A stretch of DNA of 64,000 nt from Harmonia axyridis (Eukaryota; Arthropoda; Insecta; Coleoptera; Coccinellidae). The notes under the pieces are model-generated. The model had not been told where the DNA came from and made no database searches. It saw only the letters and a program-made list of their open reading frames with translations. The position numbers and the translations under genes are program-made. The stretch covers positions 62,080,352 through 62,144,351 of the forward strand of contig NC_059503.1 of assembly GCF_914767665.1 (NCBI RefSeq). Direction: 5' to 3'. This document shows, piece by piece, positions 60,771 to 64,000 of this stretch (positions are counted from its first letter, which is position 1; every line of letters begins with the position of its first letter).

Positions 60771-62070
60771 AAGGGTGTTTTTTTAGAGCTAAAGAACTTC
60801 AAACTGCAATAAAACAACGATGGATTATTCGATTTACATGAATTTTATTTATTCGCAAGATAATCTTGTGGCATTACATTTTAAATATTATTTCTGGTGT
60901 ATGACCGCCACGGCTGGCTCGGATGTAGTCCAATCTGGACGTCCAATTTTCGATGAATTTTTCCAATATTTGTGGCCGTATATCGGCAATAACACGGTGA
61001 ATGTTGTCTTCCAAATGGTCAAGGGTTTGTGGCTTATCCGCATAGACCAATGACTTTACATAGCACCATAGAAAGTAGTCTTGCGGTGTTAAATCACAAG
61101 ATCTTGGAGGCCAATTCACAGGTCCAAAACGTGAAATTAGGCGGTCACCAAACGTGTCTTTCAATAAATCGATTGTGGCACGAGCTGTGTGACATGTTGC
61201 GCCGTCTTGTTGGAACCACAGCTCCTGGACATCATGGTTGTTCAATTCAGGAATGAAAAAAATAGTACTCATGGCTCTATACCGATCACTATTGAATGTA
61301 ACGTTCTGGCCATTATCGTTTTTGAAGAAATACGGACCAATGATTCCACCAACCCATAAAGTGCACCAAACAGTCAGTTTTTCTGGATGTAACGGTGTTT
61401 CGACATACACTTGAGGATTAGCTTCAATCCAAATGCCACAGTTTTGTTTGTTGACGCAGCCATTCAACCAGAAGTGCGCTTCATCGATAAACAAAATTCG
61501 CTTATGAAAAAAAGGAACAACGGGAATCTCATTTTGGGCCCATTCGACGAATCTACGCCTTACTTGATGATCTTTGGCTTCAATTCTTGCACGAATTGGA
61601 TTTTGTAAGCACGCAAACCAAGATCCTTCCGCAAAATCTTCCATAAAGTGGATGGACACGGATCCAATTCCTGTGCTCGATTGCGGATGGACTCATTCGG
61701 GTCTTCCTCAATGCTACGCTCTACAGCAGCAATAGCTTCTTCTGTACGCACCGTACGGCGTCTCTGGGGATGCGAGTTATCAATAAGAGTAAACGTGGTG
61801 CGAAAACGTTCCATGGTTAATCGAATTAACTGCTCTGATGGACGATTTTGTCGACGATAAAATGGACGTAGTGCGCGATACGTATTCCGCACAGAACCAT
61901 TATTTTCGAAATGAAATTGCACTATTTGCAAGCGTTGTTCAGGCGTGAGTCTATTCATGGTGAATTGCCAAACCAAACTGAGAATAAATCACTTGACAGC
62001 TGTTAAATCGGTCGCCATCTTGAACAGTAATGCCAACTTTAAGTTATATACCTCGAAAAAAAACACCCTA
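60771..62070 (-). mobile_element. mariner-family element copy 9, full length (1300 bp)
   Basis: This is the only copy with both terminal repeats and no large deletion. The transposase is in two overlapping frames (61560-61976 and 60874-61659), joined by a single frameshift near 61565-61655. It starts M-N-R-L-T-P-E-Q-R and ends P-E-I-I-F-K-M. Catalytic Asp motifs are F-I-D-E-A-H-F, Q-Q-D-G-A and C-D-L-T-P. The left flank has TA and the right flank reads GA. It serves as the reference for the deletions in the other copies. Confidence 0.93.
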
Positions 62071-62149
62071 GACAAAATAAAAAAAAAACACAAAATTCTC
62101 AGTAATCAACCGAAATCAGAAAAACACCAAAACAATCCATAATATAACA

Positions 62150-63130
62150 TTGAACTAAATAATTTGTCACATAGTCCAAGAAGATCTAACCGAATTTTAA
62201 ACACATTGACACTGGGCAAGTTCAGTACTCCATTTGGCAACGCATTCCAATTTTAGAAAACTCGGTTGGTAAGAAAATGCTGCCTTGGTGCTGTCCGGAA
62301 ATGTTTCTTGCAGAGCTTCAAATTATGTCCTCTCAGGTTGTTATGATCGGATAAATCAAGACCAAGACCCCTGTGCAAAACCCTGTACGTGAAAATTAGA
62401 TCACCTCTATTCCTGCATGGTAAATATAAGTAAATTCATGATCTTCAATCGGATATCATAGGTAGATCTTATACGTCTTATGGTATACGGGTGGCCCAGC
62501 GCTGGACTGACTTCAACAACTCGACATCACCCTTGAGATTAGGACACCAGACCAGACCGCCAACTCAAAAATAGGACGGACATAGATCTTGTATCTGTTG
62601 CTGCATATTCTGGGGTCGCAATAGAGAAATGATGTCTTGATGAGATGTACTGTGTTTCGAGCCTTAGCACAGACCAAATCAAATCGCTGGAAACAACGAC
62701 GCCAAGGTAATTCTGCGAGGAAGTCTGCCTCAGCTGGCGTCCAGTCAACACAAAACGAGTACGGGGATTCTTCTTTCCAATGTGGAGAACGACACGTTTG
62801 TCGAGGTTCAAAAGTGGCAGCCAATCATTACTCCATCTGAGTAAAGTGTTTATATCTTCTTACAATATTTTATCGTCCGAGGCAGGAGCAAAAAATTCAG
62901 TATCATCCACAAACATCCAGCGCAATACTCTCAAAAAAGTAGGCATACCGAACGTGTAAAGAAGAAATAATAGTGGTCCCAAAACGGATCCCTTAGGCAC
63001 CCCACTAGCTACACGTCTAGTAGTGGAAACAGATCTAGAAACCCTGACAAAGAACTCTCTTCCACTCAGGAATGCTCGAATCTATTCCAGAAGTGCACCT
63101 CTTATCCCGAACTTTCTCAACTTCGCAATA
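62150..63130 (-). mobile_element. LINE reverse transcriptase fragment, third family, degraded
   Basis: The complement reads S-G-V-P-K-G-S-V-L-G-P-L-L-F-L-L-Y near 62990, then the catalytic F-V-D-D-T-E-F near 62910, N-L-D-K, the block N-Y-L-G-V-V-V-S near 62715 and the thumb region to about 62513. Frames shift several times. The motif order is that of CR1/Jockey-type LINEs. The 5' part is missing. Confidence 0.75.
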
Positions 63131-63316
63131 AGTCTCCTCAACCGCAACGGAAACAGAATTTTGCTAGTTTTTGGCTGATCAAATTTTGAAAATCTTCTGA
63201 GAACAGATCAAATACTATATTCTCGAATTTATTAATTTTTTTAGGTCTGCACTTCTTTTCAATGCAAGACCCTATCGTCCCATCGAGAATTTTTGGGATG
63301 CGTAACTAATAGTACA

Positions 63317-63380
63317 CTAGCATGAATTGCACACCACACACTTACATTATCTGGATGTAATGGTGTCTCAACAATTTTGT
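63317..63380 (-). mobile_element. short fragment of a diverged mariner relative
   Basis: The complement encodes V-E-T-P-L-H-P-D-N-V-S-V-W-C-A-I-H-A, aligning with V-E-T-P-L-H-P-E-K-L-T-V-W-C-A-L-W-A of the main mariner family. The differences suggest a separate, older relative rather than another copy. No other part of the element is visible. Confidence 0.6.
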
Positions 63381-64000
63381 GTGTATTTCCATAATTTCTA
63401 TATTGGAAAACCTATAGTTTGTTTATATATTTGGTCATTGTAATTGATCCGATTAGAAAAGAATGTATGGAAAGTTACTTTTTGCAGCACGGAAACTACT
63501 GAACACAATTTTTTTTTCAAACTTCCGGCTCGATATTCGAAAAACCATTTTTTTAAGTTCTTGAATATAATTGAATGTATGAGCTGGGCATCAATTTCAT
63601 TGATTCTTGAAAAAAAAATAGGCTATTCGAAAATTTATTCAGCTAGATGACAGACATGATTTTCCAAAACTTAGCAAACACGAAGCAATCAAAATATATT
63701 AATACAATCACTAAACACTTCACGTGAAATTTGGTCTTCCCGTTATTTAACCTGTCAAACGTGTTCTCAATAATTTATTGATAATACTCGTTTTATTTTG
63801 CTTTGGTTTACTACTACTATTTTCGGGTCCACGATTCACGCAGAAGCAAGTGGTCAATATATTTTTGGTTTCACTGGTTTTGGATTTGCCCATATCGAGT
63901 TTTTTCTGAAGTTAACTTTCGGGCTATGCTTCTTGATCGGATTAGGGACCGTGTTACTTCAACAATTAAATGAATGACCTTGTGATTTCGCTCAGAACTT
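63381..64000. other. unassigned AT-rich sequence at right window edge
   Basis: No exon of flotillin-2 or of another GMC gene could be recognised. A 68-codon frame at 63444-63650 has no features. Confidence 0.3.

Noticed and set aside
1..64000. CRISPR arrays, bacterial operons or rRNA genes
   Set aside because: No regularly spaced repeats, ribosome-binding sites or rRNA motifs were seen. Gene structure is eukaryotic.

Overview
This is a window of AT-rich insect nuclear DNA. The evidence is intron-split genes with GT..AG junctions, insect-type GMC oxidoreductases and many mariner, Tc1 and LINE copies. A beetle is my best guess from the overall flavour, but the sequence does not prove the order. 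Most genes are split into exons too short to stand out as long ORFs, so I built the models by hand from splice signals and protein families. Nothing was aligned by machine.

Left part (1-12.4 kb), compact housekeeping genes. A last exon of an unrecognised + strand gene (380-541) comes first. A partial VOPP1/WBP1-like membrane protein gene (minus, 2269-2556) follows. Then come the signal peptidase complex subunit SPCS1 (minus, 3913-4405), mitochondrial SIRT4 (plus, 5092-6256) and the catalytic subunit of protein phosphatase 4 (minus, 7296-11294). The last has a mariner copy in intron 4. SPCS1 and SIRT4 are divergent, and SIRT4 and PP4c are convergent. PP4c is head to head with the first coding exon of flotillin-2 (plus, 12332-12380).

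Middle and right part (12.4-64 kb), a GMC oxidoreductase cluster. No further flotillin-2 exon is visible. Instead four tandem GMC oxidoreductase genes lie on the opposite strand: A 16386-25361, B 32141-35811, C 41125-47926 and D 51002-60447. They encode secreted FAD enzymes of 614-666 residues. Placement inside a flotillin-2 intron matches the arrangement I recall for other insects. All 14 GMC introns are phase 1. C and D are close paralogs with identical internal exon lengths (216 and 558 nt). Gene C has Asp where the catalytic His of the H-x-x-G-T motif should be.

The introns and spacers are full of transposons. There are nine copies of one mariner family (seven internally deleted, five of them with the same deletion), three Tc1-type DD34E copies and five LINE fragments. 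There is also a TA-flanked MITE, a large palindromic foldback element (26.1-26.8 kb) and a composite inverted repeat (36.1-37.9 kb). A pair of LINE copies sits in the equivalent intron of genes C and D beside the same splice donor, so they may predate the gene duplication.
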